Part shown: in pieces, positions 49,484-58,063 of the stretch
Layout of the letters: the number at the start of each line of letters is the position of its first letter
Position numbering within the stretch: position 1 is the stretch's first letter
Origin: JALZKA01 sp963786495
Lineage (GTDB): Bacteria; Actinomycetota; Thermoleophilia; Solirubrobacterales; 70-9
NCBI GenBank assembly: GCA_963786495.1
Contig: CAWAZL010000002.1
Span: 186,001 to 250,000 of the forward strand
Reading direction: 5' to 3'
Length of the DNA stretch: 64,000 nt
Notes under the pieces: model-generated
Told to the model about the DNA's origin: nothing
Seen by the model: only the letters and a program-made list of their open reading frames with translations
Databases searched by the model: none
Translations under genes and position numbers: made by a program

Positions 49484-50149
49484 CTAGACTGGCCGCCGAC
49501 GTGTCAGGACCTCCTTGCCATCGATTCGGCGCGGCGTGAGCGGCCCGAAAGTCTCGAACCTCCAGTCCGGGCGCACGGCTGCGAGTTCGCCGATCGCTGC
49601 CTCCGAGGTCAGGTCGAACTCGTCTGGGTTGTCGAGGACTCCGCCGAGGTCGGCGCCTTCGCCCAGGAGCACCGCGAGCAGGAGTTGTTGGCGGCGGATC
49701 CGGCCCAGATCGCCTGCCTCCTTCGGATCGGACGAGTACCTACCGGACAGCCAGTCATGGACGAGAATCCCGTGAAGCCGGGTAGCCGGCGGTTCGAAGC
49801 TGACCTCTCTCTTCGCCTCCCTGATGTGTCCCCCGGGAACCTCCGGAACGGTGAGGGAGAAGCTCTTGGCCACCGGCATCATCACTTCGAGTCCGGCGAT
49901 CACACGCTCCGTGGCAGCTCTGCTGAGGACGAGCCCGTCTTCCGCATCGATCCCGTGCTCGGCAAGGCTCGCGCGGAGTCCGGCATGTCCGCCCAGCTCG
50001 TACGCCCGGTTGATCCTGTCGCCGAGGCCCTCGCTCCAGAGGTCGCGGGGCACCCACAGAAGGCGCTCCCGCTCGGGGTCAGCGATCACCGTGACGTCCG
50101 TCCGCCCCCGCAACGAGCGCTCATCCATTACGCCGACGACCGTCGCCAC
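49484..50149 (-). CDS. Short LCP-like protein without membrane anchor
   Basis: Protein of 221 residues (GTG 50149, or ATG 50128) that resembles a stripped-down LytR-CpsA-Psr domain: VTVIADPERERLLWVPRDLW aligns with the LCP 'SIPRDL' strand, RINRAYELGGHAGLRASLAE with 'KINAAYSYGG', and GILVHDWLSGRYSS with GDLGRIRRQQLLLAVLL matches the LCP 'yvR.R...gDf.RiqRQq' end. There is no TM helix or signal peptide, unlike normal LCP enzymes. It is divergent, 32 bp apart, from the three-domain glycosyltransferase, suggesting a shared promoter and linked function. The LCP call is by motif only. Confidence 0.6.
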   Translation of the reverse strand: MATVVGVMDERSLRGRTDVTVIADPERERLLWVPRDLWSEGLGDRINRAYELGGHAGLRASLAEHGIDAEDGLVLSRAATERVIAGLEVMMPVAKSFSLTVPEVPGGHIREAKREVSFEPPATRLHGILVHDWLSGRYSSDPKEAGDLGRIRRQQLLLAVLLGEGADLGGVLDNPDEFDLTSEAAIGELAAVRPDWRFETFGPLTPRRIDGKEVLTRRRPV

Positions 50150-50181
50150 TTTTATCTCTCTCCTGAGAGGCTCACGCGCGC

Positions 50182-52566
50182 ATGATCGCGTGTCTCCTTC
50201 CCGCGCGTAACGCCGAGGCTGAAATCGGCGACTGGCTGCAATCGGTCACAGCCTTTGCCGACGTGATCGTCGCCCTCGACGACGGCAGTACCGATCGCAC
50301 CGCCGAGCTTCTCCGCGCTGCGCCGCCCGTCGCCAAGGTGCTCTCGAACGACAAGCGGTCCGGCTACGGCGAATGGGACGACGGCGCCAACCGCCAGCGC
50401 CTACTCACCGCGGCGGGCCAATTCGAGCCCGACTGGATCGTTTTTCTCGACGCGGACGAGCGAATCGATCCCGAAGATGCCGAAGCGTTCAAGGAGTTCT
50501 TGAGGAGGGACGCGATCGCCCCATGCGCGTACGGATTGGCCATGTTCGACGAGGTCGCTCCGGGAGCGGTCGAACTCCCGCCCAGGACCGTCTACCGGGC
50601 GTTCGCGTGGCGCGAAGGCCTCAAGCTGCCCGACCTTCGATTTCATTTCAACCCCGTTCCAGTTTCGATCAGCGACGAGGCATACGTGCCGACGACCATC
50701 CGCGCACGCCATCTCGCCACGCCTGAGCGGCGGGCCATCCGCTCGCAGAAGTACCGGGAGGCCGATCCTGCCGGTGAGTGGGGTCGCGACCGTCCGGCGC
50801 GTGAGGCTAGCCCCGACGTCAGCACGTGGCGCCCACGAGAAGCCGGCTTGCCTGTCCTGTTCCCACACGGCATGCGACCGGAGTCCCTCGCCTCAGGAGG
50901 ATCGCCGGAGGCGAGACCCACGCTTGCATGCCTCCTACCCGTCCGCAACGGCGAGGCCGAGCTCGGCGGGTATCTCGAGTCGGTCAGCTCGTTTGCCGAT
51001 GCGATCCTGGCGCTTGACGACGGCAGCACCGACCGCACCGCAGAGGTCCTGGAGCAAGCCGATGGGGTCGAGGTCGTCCACACCAAACCGCCGCGCGAGT
51101 CGTACGCGGGGTGGGATGACCGGCGCAACCGGCAGCTTCTCTTGGATGCAGCGCGCCGGCGCGGATTCGATTGGGTGCTCTACCTCGACGCGGATGAGCG
51201 CATCTCGCCGGACGACGCCGCAGCCCTGCGCTCGCTGGTGGATGCGGCTGCTGATTCCGAGCATGCGTACGGCTTCCGGGTCTTCGGGATGACGGGTCCC
51301 GACACCTTCGACCGGGCGGGACTCTGGGTCTACCGGCTCTTTGCTGCCTCCGCAGCCGGCGACCTTCCCAAGGCGCGACTCCACCTGGTGCCCGTGCCTC
51401 GCTCAATCGAACCTGAGGACCTCGTCCGAACGACGATCAGGATTCAGCACTTCGGGGGCAGCACTCCCTCGCGCAGGCTCGCGCGCGCACGCAAGTACGA
51501 CGAGGCGGACCCTGAGCGTGAGTGGCAAGCGAGCTACGCGAACCTGACGCGAGAGCCGGGGCCAGCCCGCCGATGGCGAAGCCGGCCGAACGGTCTGCCC
51601 TTGCTTGCGGACGCTCACAAGGGGCGCGGCGCCTCGCTCGATCTCGCGACGATCGGCTGGGACGCGCCGGCACTCTCGGCGATCGTGATCGCGAGGAACA
51701 ACGAGGCGACGATCGAGCGAACGGTGCGCTCGGTGACTTCACAGGTATGCGATGCGCCGTTCGAGGTCATCGTGGCCGCAAGCGGCGACGACGGCACCCT
51801 GGAGGTGGTTCGCCACCACTTTCCAGATGTTGTCGCGGTCGAGGTTCCAGAACCCGGGCTCCCCGGCATGGCGCGAAACGCGGGACTCACCGTCGCTCAG
51901 GGAGAGTTCATCTCCTTCCCCGGCTCCCACGTCGAATTGCCGCAGGGAAGCCTCCAGGCGCGCATCGAGGCGCATGAGTTGGGATACGCCATGGTGACCG
52001 GCTCGCTCCTGAACGGAACCCGGACCCGTTCGGGATGGGCCTCCTACTTCATGGACGCCTCGGGGTCGTTGCCCGACCGGCCATCGACCGAGCTGGCGGG
52101 TCCGCCCTCCCGGTGCTCATACGTCCGGGATGCCCTCGACGAGGTCGGCGGCTTTCCCGAGGACGTGCGGGCAGGCGAGGACACCGCGGTCAACAACGCT
52201 CTGTGGGATCGAGGCTTCAGCGCTTACCGCGCGCAGAAGGTTCAGCTGGTTCACCGCTCACGCTGCGAGTCGCCCGCCCGCCTCTGCGCACATCATTTCG
52301 CCCGTGGGCAGGCTCTTGCCCGGCTGATCGAGGCCGACACGGGCTCGGCAGCGCGCACGCTCCGCTCGCGCCTGGGGTTCGTCGCCGGATATCCGTGGAG
52401 CCGGTTTCGCGGCATCGAGCAACGGGTCCGACTATGGGGAGGCCCGCTGCGAAGCGAGTACCGCCGGGTTCGCCCCCTGGTTGCGCTCGGAGTCCTCGCG
52501 GCAACCGCGGGACTGGCGGTTGACCTGCTCTTGCCGCAAAAGTGGCGCGGAGCCGCGAAGACCTAG
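50182..52566 (+). CDS. Three-domain family-2 (GT-A) glycosyltransferase
   Basis: Protein of 794 residues with three GT-A-like domains in tandem. Domain 1 (about 1-215) starts IACLLPARNAEAEIGDWLQS with DDGS and DADE motifs. Domain 2 (about 246-470) starts LACLLPVRNGEAELGGYLES, again with DDGS and DADE; it is close enough to domain 1 to be an internal duplication, even to the shared ending RxxKYxEADPxxEW. Domain 3 (about 495-740) starts SAIVIARNNEATIERTVRSV but has degenerate metal motifs (ASGDDGT, FPGSHVELP) and EDTAVNNALWDRGF. One TM segment near the C-terminus (LVALGVLAATAGLAVDLLL) would anchor it. Acceptor unknown. Confidence 0.85.
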   Translation: MIACLLPARNAEAEIGDWLQSVTAFADVIVALDDGSTDRTAELLRAAPPVAKVLSNDKRSGYGEWDDGANRQRLLTAAGQFEPDWIVFLDADERIDPEDAEAFKEFLRRDAIAPCAYGLAMFDEVAPGAVELPPRTVYRAFAWREGLKLPDLRFHFNPVPVSISDEAYVPTTIRARHLATPERRAIRSQKYREADPAGEWGRDRPAREASPDVSTWRPREAGLPVLFPHGMRPESLASGGSPEARPTLACLLPVRNGEAELGGYLESVSSFADAILALDDGSTDRTAEVLEQADGVEVVHTKPPRESYAGWDDRRNRQLLLDAARRRGFDWVLYLDADERISPDDAAALRSLVDAAADSEHAYGFRVFGMTGPDTFDRAGLWVYRLFAASAAGDLPKARLHLVPVPRSIEPEDLVRTTIRIQHFGGSTPSRRLARARKYDEADPEREWQASYANLTREPGPARRWRSRPNGLPLLADAHKGRGASLDLATIGWDAPALSAIVIARNNEATIERTVRSVTSQVCDAPFEVIVAASGDDGTLEVVRHHFPDVVAVEVPEPGLPGMARNAGLTVAQGEFISFPGSHVELPQGSLQARIEAHELGYAMVTGSLLNGTRTRSGWASYFMDASGSLPDRPSTELAGPPSRCSYVRDALDEVGGFPEDVRAGEDTAVNNALWDRGFSAYRAQKVQLVHRSRCESPARLCAHHFARGQALARLIEADTGSAARTLRSRLGFVAGYPWSRFRGIEQRVRLWGGPLRSEYRRVRPLVALGVLAATAGLAVDLLLPQKWRGAAKT

Positions 52567-53048
52567 CCCGCCAGCTCCTTCTCCTTGCTCGCAACGACCG
52601 GGTCATAGATGCCCTCGTTGGAGATCGCATAGACCTCCACCTTGGACTTCTTTTTGCGGTTGAGCTCACCGGAGCCGTCGAACTTCACGAGGATTTCCTT
52701 TTTACCGCCGCCCTGGCCGAAGTTGACCTTTTTCGCGCCGAGAGAAACAAAGTTGTTCCCTTGCTCGACGCGGAGCTCGAGGGTCAACTCGCACGGGTCA
52801 GCGGTCTTCACGCGGACGTTGACGCCCTTGTCTTTGGCGATCTCCTCGGTCGTGTCCGACAGGATGCGCAGCTTGACGATCGGGTACTCGTTGGGTCCCG
52901 AGCCCTTGGCGGCAGCCCTGGGCGCAAGGTGGTGGGCATAGGCGGTCGCGGCGCCTAGCGAGACGCCCGCCGCAACGAGCCTTCTGATGAGCGTTCTGCG
53001 GCTGATCGCGCCTTCGACGTATGCGCTAACCAATTCGTCGTTCGACAT
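52563..53048 (-). CDS. Predicted Tat-exported small beta-rich protein
   Basis: Unrecognised 161-residue protein with a twin-arginine signal: EGAISRRTLIRRLVAAGVSL, then an alanine-rich hydrophobic stretch ending APRAAAKG. The mature part is beta-rich and lysine-rich (PIVKLRILSDTTEEIAKDKG, VNVRVKTADPCELTLELRVE, KVNFGQGGGKKEILVKFDG), with a single Cys. It may be an extracellular immunoglobulin-like domain. Its stop overlaps the convergent glycosyltransferase stop by 4 bp. ETF genes follow on the same strand. Confidence 0.65.
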   Translation of the reverse strand: MSNDELVSAYVEGAISRRTLIRRLVAAGVSLGAATAYAHHLAPRAAAKGSGPNEYPIVKLRILSDTTEEIAKDKGVNVRVKTADPCELTLELRVEQGNNFVSLGAKKVNFGQGGGKKEILVKFDGSGELNRKKKSKVEVYAISNEGIYDPVVASKEKELAG

Positions 53049-53106
53049 CCCCGCCTCCTAGGGTCTTGGCCGTGTACCTGCGTTGCGCCTGAGAGCGTAT
53101 CGCGGC

Positions 53107-54805
53107 TCAGGTCTCTTGGTAGAGGGGCCCGTCGCCGCCCTCGGGCAGCGTCAGGCGGCCGCCCTTGGCAGTGATCGCGCCGCACTGGACGCAGTTCGAG
53201 GCGGTCACGTTCACGTCGACCATCGGGTCGTTCGTTTCGAGCTGAGCCTCGGGGATCTCATAGACCTGCGCGGGGCACATCGACACCCACGTCTGCGCGA
53301 TCTCGCGCGGCACGTGGCGCTGGATGCGCACGTGGTTGGGCGCGTCGTCGCGGGTCGCGTTGCCCGAGAGGAAGACGGAGGAAAGCTTGTCGAAGATGTA
53401 CTCGCCGTCGGGCTCGGGATAGGACTTGGCCGCATCGCCCATGAACACCTCGACCTCGGAGTCGGCTTCCGACTTCGAGTGGCCGCCGGGCAAGAGGCCG
53501 TTCGAGAGCAGCCATGCGTTGGCGATCGCGCCGAACGCAACGAACCCCTTGTCACCGTGCTGGCGCACGTTCTTCGACTTGAAGAGGTCCTTCTCGATGT
53601 CAGACTTCCGAACACGGGCCTCGTAGCCCTCGAAGTTCACGGACTCGGGGTCCTTCTTGAGGCTCTCGACGATCGCCTCCGCGGCATAGATCCCGGCGTG
53701 CATCGCGTAGTGAATGCCCTTGAGGTAGGGGATGTTCACCATCGAGACGTTGTCGCCGCACATGACCATGCCGGGCACCGCGAGCTTCCGCGGCATCGAC
53801 CAGTAGCCGCCCGACGGGATCGTCTTGGCGCCCCAGCCAACCCGCTTTCCGCCCTCGAGGAGGTCGCGGATGAACGGATGGGTCTTCAGCTGCTGAAGCA
53901 GGTCGTGGCACGAGAAGGTCGCGTCGGTCGTGTCGAGCCCCGCGACCATTCCGATGCAGAGCTTGTCCTCGCCCATCGGGTAAATGAAGGAGCCGCCGAA
54001 CTCGTTGTACTTCGGGCCCTGGACGTAGCGGCCAGTTCATCGTGTGGATGACGCGGTCGAGAGGCTTCTCGACCTCCCAGACTTCCTTTACACCGATCTC
54101 CCAGCGCTTCGGATCTCCAGCCAGGTCGTAGTACGCAACCGCGGCGTCGGTCAGATGGCCGATCGTGCCTTCCGCGAGGACGGTCGCCTTGGCGACCAGG
54201 TCGTTGCCCGGCTCGAAGTTGCCGCGCTCGTTCCCCTCGCGGTCGCGCCCCTTGTCGCCGGAGCGCACTCCGCGGACGATGCGGTCCTCGACGATGAGCT
54301 TGTCCGCGGTGGTCTCGGTGAGGATGTAGGCGCCCGCCTCCTCCGCCTTGTCGGCGAGAAAGCGCGAGAGCTTCGCGACCGAGGTGACGTAGTTGCCGTG
54401 GTTGCGGAAGTTCGGCGGAGGTGGCTTCAGCGGGATCGCCCGCTTCTTGGTCAAGAGATAGACCGCGTCCTTCTCGACCTTCTGGTAGACGGGCCAGTCC
54501 TCCGGATCGAGGTCCGGGAAGAGGTCCTCCATCGCCGACGGGCGCATGTTGGCGCCCGAGACGTTGTGAGCGCCGCACGCCTTGCCCTTCTCAAGCACCG
54601 CCACGGGGATCTCGCCCAGCTGCTCCGTCAGCTCAGGCTCGTCCTCCAGCAGCTGCATGACCTTGTTGGCGCACGCAAGCCCTGCGGGACCACCGCCGAC
54701 GATCACGACACCGGCCTCGAGGCGCTCGTCCTCGGGGTCGGTGGCTGGACCGACGTAGTCGGCCGGATCGAACGGCGGCGGATACTCGCCGGGCGCTACG
54801 GACAT
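53107..54805 (-). CDS. Electron transfer flavoprotein:quinone oxidoreductase, one frame break
   Basis: Membrane-associated FAD/Fe-S enzyme passing electrons from ETF to the quinone pool, about 566 residues. FAD motif: GVVIVGGGPAGLACANKVMQ. The frame breaks near 54,034; parts join as VIHTMNWP-RYVQGPKYNEFGG-SFIYPMGEDKLCIGMVAGLD. Landmarks: TKKRAIPLKPPPPNFRNHGN, GVKEVWEV, AVPGMVMCGDNVSMVNIPYL (second FAD site). The C-terminal cluster region has Cys in SMCPAQVYEIPE and CVQC in NCVQCGAITAKGG, giving three of the usual four cysteines. It forms an operon with etfA and etfB. Confidence 0.92.
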
Positions 54806-54814
54806 CGCTGTTCC

Positions 54815-55795
54815 TCAGCCGCCCTTCTTGGCCTTGATGGCCTCGGTCAGCTTGGGCATGATCTTGTTCAGATCACCCACGATGCCGAGATCGCAGAACT
54901 CGAAGATCGGCGCGTTCTGGTCCTTGTTGATCGCGACGATGTTCTCGGCGTTCTGCATTCCGACCTTGTGCTGGATCGCGCCGGAGATGCCCGCGGCGAG
55001 ATACAGCTTCGGCGCGACGGTCTTACCCGTCTGGCCGATCTGCGTCGCGTAAGGCGTCCAGCCGGCGTCGACGATCGCACGAGTCGACGCGACAGCGCCG
55101 CCCAGCGAATCAGCGAGTTCGTTGGCGATCGCGAGGTTGTCGGCATCCCCGAAACCACGACCGGCCCCGACCAGGAAGTCAGCGTCCTCGATGTTGACCG
55201 CGCCCTCGTCGCCCACGTCGCCGCGCGTCTTCATGCGCGCCTTCGTCGACCAGTCGGACAGCTCGACCTCGATGTCCACGACCTCAGCGTCGCCGGAGCC
55301 GCTCTCGTTCGTGTCGAACGCGTTCAGGCGGCCGATGATGATCCCCGGCTCGGAGACGTAGCCGACGTCGACGATGGCCGAGTCCTGAAGGATCGGGCGC
55401 TCGACGACGAGCTTGCCGTCGGCGGCCTTAACCGCGGTGACCTCCATGGTCACGCCCGCATTGAGGCGAGCGGTCAGGCCGGCGCCGATCTCGAAGCCGA
55501 GCAGCCCGCCGCCGAACAGGGCGTACGAGAAGCCGTCGTCCGTGATGACCTTGGCCATCGCGTCGACGATCGGCTGCGCGAGCCCCTCGGGAACGGACTT
55601 GGCGCGGTAGACCTTGGCGGCGCCGTACTTGCCGAGCGCGGCACACGCCGCATCGTCGACCTCTCCGACCACCAGGGCCGCAGCGTCGCCACCGATTTCG
55701 CCGGCCAGCTTGGCCGCCTCGGAGATTGCGCCGAGGGAGTTGTTGTTGAAGTTGCCCTCGTCGTCGTGGAGGGCGTAAACCAGAATTCCGCTCAT
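54815..55795 (-). CDS. etfA: Electron transfer flavoprotein alpha subunit
   Basis: ETF alpha (FixB), 326 residues, holding FAD. The C-terminal FAD-binding segment is intact: SLGGAVASTRAIVDAGWTPY, QIGQTGKTVAPKLYLAAGIS and GAIQHKVGMQNAENIVAINK. The N-terminal domain begins ILVYALHDDEGNFNNNSLGA. Together with EtfB it accepts electrons from acyl-CoA dehydrogenases (one begins at 63777). It sits between etfB and ETF-QO. Confidence 0.95.
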   Translation of the reverse strand: MSGILVYALHDDEGNFNNNSLGAISEAAKLAGEIGGDAAALVVGEVDDAACAALGKYGAAKVYRAKSVPEGLAQPIVDAMAKVITDDGFSYALFGGGLLGFEIGAGLTARLNAGVTMEVTAVKAADGKLVVERPILQDSAIVDVGYVSEPGIIIGRLNAFDTNESGSGDAEVVDIEVELSDWSTKARMKTRGDVGDEGAVNIEDADFLVGAGRGFGDADNLAIANELADSLGGAVASTRAIVDAGWTPYATQIGQTGKTVAPKLYLAAGISGAIQHKVGMQNAENIVAINKDQNAPIFEFCDLGIVGDLNKIMPKLTEAIKAKKGG

Positions 55796-55847
55796 GAGGA
55801 AACCTCCCTTGACAGGGTGTTGAATTTGCTTTCGCGCCTTACGTCGC

Positions 55848-56642
55848 TCATGAGAGCAACTTCCTTTCGTCGAGCCACGCGACGATCTTCTCGACCGTCT
55901 CGTCAGTGTCCTCGTCCTCGATGATCTCTCCGCCTGCCTTCTCGGCCGGAGGGTTGATCTCGAGCACCTGCGTCTTGGAGCCGCCCTCGCCCACCTGGTC
56001 GGCCTCGATGCCGACGTCGCCGGTGGCCTTGGTGTCGAGCTGCTTCTTCTTCGCGCCCATGATCGCCTTCAGCGACGGGTAGCGGGGCTCGTTGATCGCG
56101 TCGCCGACGGAGATGACTGCGGGCAGGTCGACCTCGACCGTGTCGTAGCCGTACTCGGCCTGGCGCTGGCACGTGAGCGTGCCCTCAGCCACGTCGACCT
56201 TGATGACCTGCGTAAGCGAGGGCATCTTGAGGTGGTCGGCCACGACCGCGCCGATCGTGTAGCACTCGCCGTCATCCGACTGCTGGCCCAGGAGGACCAG
56301 GTCGGGCGACTCAGACTCGAGCACCTTCGCGAGGGCGTAGCCCGTCGCGCAGACGTCAGAGCCCTCGAGGGCGGAGTCGGTGAGATGGACCGAGCGGTCG
56401 GCGCCGAGCGCGACTGCCTTGTGGAGCGCGCGGACGGCGCTCTCCGGGCCCATCGTCACGGCGACGATCTCGTCGACATCAACCACGCCGCCTTCGCGGA
56501 TCTGCATCGCAGCTTCGATGCCGTGGGTGTCGAACGGGTTCAGGTTCTTCTCGCCGGAGCGGTCCAGACGCTTGGTAGAAGAGTCGATCCTCTTCTGGAC
56601 CGCCGCGTCGGGAACCTCCTTGACAAGACAACAGATCTTCAA
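55848..56642 (-). CDS. etfB: Electron transfer flavoprotein beta subunit
   Basis: ETF beta (FixA), 264 residues. Signature: KICCLVKEVPDAAVQKRIDS, LNPFDTHGIEAAMQIREGG, and VAVTMGPESAVRALHKAVAL with ADRSVHLTDSALEGSD; ESPDLVLLGQQSDDGECYTI and PRYPSLKAIMGAKKKQLDTK complete it. It starts the ETF operon. A TetR-type operator palindrome lies 99 bp upstream. Confidence 0.95.
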   Translation of the reverse strand: MKICCLVKEVPDAAVQKRIDSSTKRLDRSGEKNLNPFDTHGIEAAMQIREGGVVDVDEIVAVTMGPESAVRALHKAVALGADRSVHLTDSALEGSDVCATGYALAKVLESESPDLVLLGQQSDDGECYTIGAVVADHLKMPSLTQVIKVDVAEGTLTCQRQAEYGYDTVEVDLPAVISVGDAINEPRYPSLKAIMGAKKKQLDTKATGDVGIEADQVGEGGSKTQVLEINPPAEKAGGEIIEDEDTDETVEKIVAWLDERKLLS

Positions 56643-56740
56643 GTCGGTGCCTCCTGTTTGTCGGTGAGGGGCTTTAAGTGGGTCGCGCTATCCGCGTATC
56701 GGGCGGGGTGCGCCGGGCATCTTACCCAGGTGCGGTACCC

Positions 56741-56758
56741 ATTGACTGACCAGTCAAT
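56741..56758. promoter_or_regulatory. TetR-type operator upstream of the ETF operon
   Basis: ATTGACTGACCAGTCAAT: perfect 8-bp arms around AC, 99 bp upstream of etfB. The form (TTGACTGxCCAGTCAA) is typical for TetR-family repressors of fatty-acid or acyl-CoA genes. The nearest TetR gene in view is at 40813-41424 and more likely acts locally. Confidence 0.65.
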
Positions 56759-56798
56759 CTACCCGTCCGTAGGAACGCGTGTTCGGGTTCTGGATCGC

Positions 56799-57167
56799 TC
56801 AGGCGTTGACCGTTGGAGACTTGTCGGCGCCACATTGCGTGTTGAGCGGAGTGATCACGAAATCGATAACCGCGTAGAGCTTGTTGCCTGACTGCATCGG
56901 CACCTTCACCCTCCACTTGCCGCTTTCAGTGGCAAACGTCTTCTCGAGCTTCTGGTCCTGGCCCTGCTCCTTGCGGAACACGACGACCTTGCGCCCAACG
57001 ACGCAGTCGCTTGCCGAGGACGAGACACGGCCCTTGAATTTGGCCTCGTTTGCCTGCGCCTGCTTCATCGTGACCTGGCTGGGCACGGTCATACCGGCCT
57101 GCGCCGGCGCGGCGATCGCGAGGGTCGCAAAGCAAGCGACGGCGGCGAGGGTTTTTCTGTTCAGCAC
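56799..57167 (-). CDS. Small secreted protein, unknown function
   Basis: Unrecognised 122-residue exported protein. Signal peptide MLNRKTLAAVACFATLAIAA ends at PAQAG. The mature part is beta-rich with basic character (AKFKGRVSSSASDCVVGRKV, VVFRKEQGQDQKLEKTFATE, SGKWRVKVPMQSGNKLYAVI) and two cysteines able to form a disulfide (DCVVG and TQCGA). This resembles small one-domain sandwiches. It lies between the ETF operon and icmB. Confidence 0.65.
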   Translation of the reverse strand: MLNRKTLAAVACFATLAIAAPAQAGMTVPSQVTMKQAQANEAKFKGRVSSSASDCVVGRKVVVFRKEQGQDQKLEKTFATESGKWRVKVPMQSGNKLYAVIDFVITPLNTQCGADKSPTVNA

Positions 57168-57200
57168 GAGCTACCTCCCTGGTCGTTTCCAGATGGAATC

Positions 57201-57623
57201 CTAAGCGGCAGAGCGCTCGCCGACGGCGCCGCGGATGAAGTCCACGATCGCGTCCGTGGGAGCGCCGGGTGTGAAGACCTCGGCTACGCCGAGCTTCTTG
57301 AGCTCTGGCACGTCGTCGGCGGGGATCGTTCCCCCCACCGTCACGACAACATCGTCGACACCCTGGTCGGCGAGCATCGAGACGACCTTCGGCACAAGCG
57401 TCATATGCGCGCCGGAGAGGATTGAAAGGCCCACCGCGTCGGCGTCCTCCTGGATCACGGTGGCGACGATCTGCTCGGGCGTCTGGTGTAAGCCCGTATA
57501 GATGACCTCCATGCCGGCATCGCGGAGCGCGCGGGCGATGATCTTCGCGCCGCGGTCGTGCCCATCCAGTCCGGGCTTGGCGACGACGACGCGAATGGTG
57601 CGGGTGTTCTCGGCCTCGCTCAT
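57201..57623 (-). CDS. icmB: Cobalamin-binding small subunit of acyl-CoA mutase (IcmB-like)
   Basis: B12-binding domain protein, 140 residues, the size of IcmB. The base-off/His-on motif DxHxxG is Asp20-x-His22-x2-Gly25 (KPGLDGHDRGAKIIARALRD), followed by GLSILSGAHMTLVPKVVSML and VVVTVGGTIPADDVPELKKL. It partners the catalytic subunit at 58064-59669, with a DUF2188 gene between. The IcmA partner carries ICM-type residues, supporting isobutyryl-CoA/butyryl-CoA interconversion. Confidence 0.88.
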   Translation of the reverse strand: MSEAENTRTIRVVVAKPGLDGHDRGAKIIARALRDAGMEVIYTGLHQTPEQIVATVIQEDADAVGLSILSGAHMTLVPKVVSMLADQGVDDVVVTVGGTIPADDVPELKKLGVAEVFTPGAPTDAIVDFIRGAVGERSAA

Positions 57624-57660
57624 GCGCGGGGAGCTTATTCTTTCGGCGGCTTTTGGCGGG

Positions 57661-57972
57661 CTATTCGCCGAGTCCGGTGATCGCGACGATCGTTGCGATC
57701 ACCGCGATGAGGACGAACATCGTCACAAGGAGCGTCCCGCCGCCCAAGAACGCCGGCTTCATGCCCTGGCGAGCGTCCTCGATCTCGTGAACGTGCTCCG
57801 TGTCGACCTCGACCGGGGTATCACCGGCGTCATTCACGCGTTCTTCGTCGGAGCGGATCTCCGCGGCGGCGATCGCTTCTTCTCGCGTCGGATGGTTGGA
57901 CAGCGCGCGATCCTCGTCCTCACGGACGACATCCCAACCGTCAACCTCGTTCTTCATCACCTTCAGAGCCAT
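57661..57972 (-). CDS. DUF2188-like protein with C-terminal membrane anchor
   Basis: Protein of 103 residues. The N-terminal half has the DUF2188 pattern (VDGWDVVREDEDRALSNHPT, REEAIAAAEIRSDEE), then an acidic linker (TPVEVDTEHVHEIEDARQ) and one C-terminal TM helix (TLLVTMFVLIAVIATIVAI). Function unknown. It sits between the two mutase subunit genes, about 38 and 91 bp from each. Confidence 0.7.
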   Translation of the reverse strand: MALKVMKNEVDGWDVVREDEDRALSNHPTREEAIAAAEIRSDEERVNDAGDTPVEVDTEHVHEIEDARQGMKPAFLGGGTLLVTMFVLIAVIATIVAITGLGE

Positions 57973-58063
57973 CGTCTGCGCAGGTTACCCCGCCGGCCGC
58001 GCCTGGAAACTGGCACCCACCGGCACATGCTGCTTTCGCGCTAAAGCGCTCAAAGACTCGAGC

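Noticed and set aside
54044..55924. 626-codon plus-strand open frame opposite etfA and ETF-QO
   Set aside because: Arg/Asp/Leu/Val-rich shadow of well-conserved minus-strand genes in GC-rich DNA; no recognisable domain.
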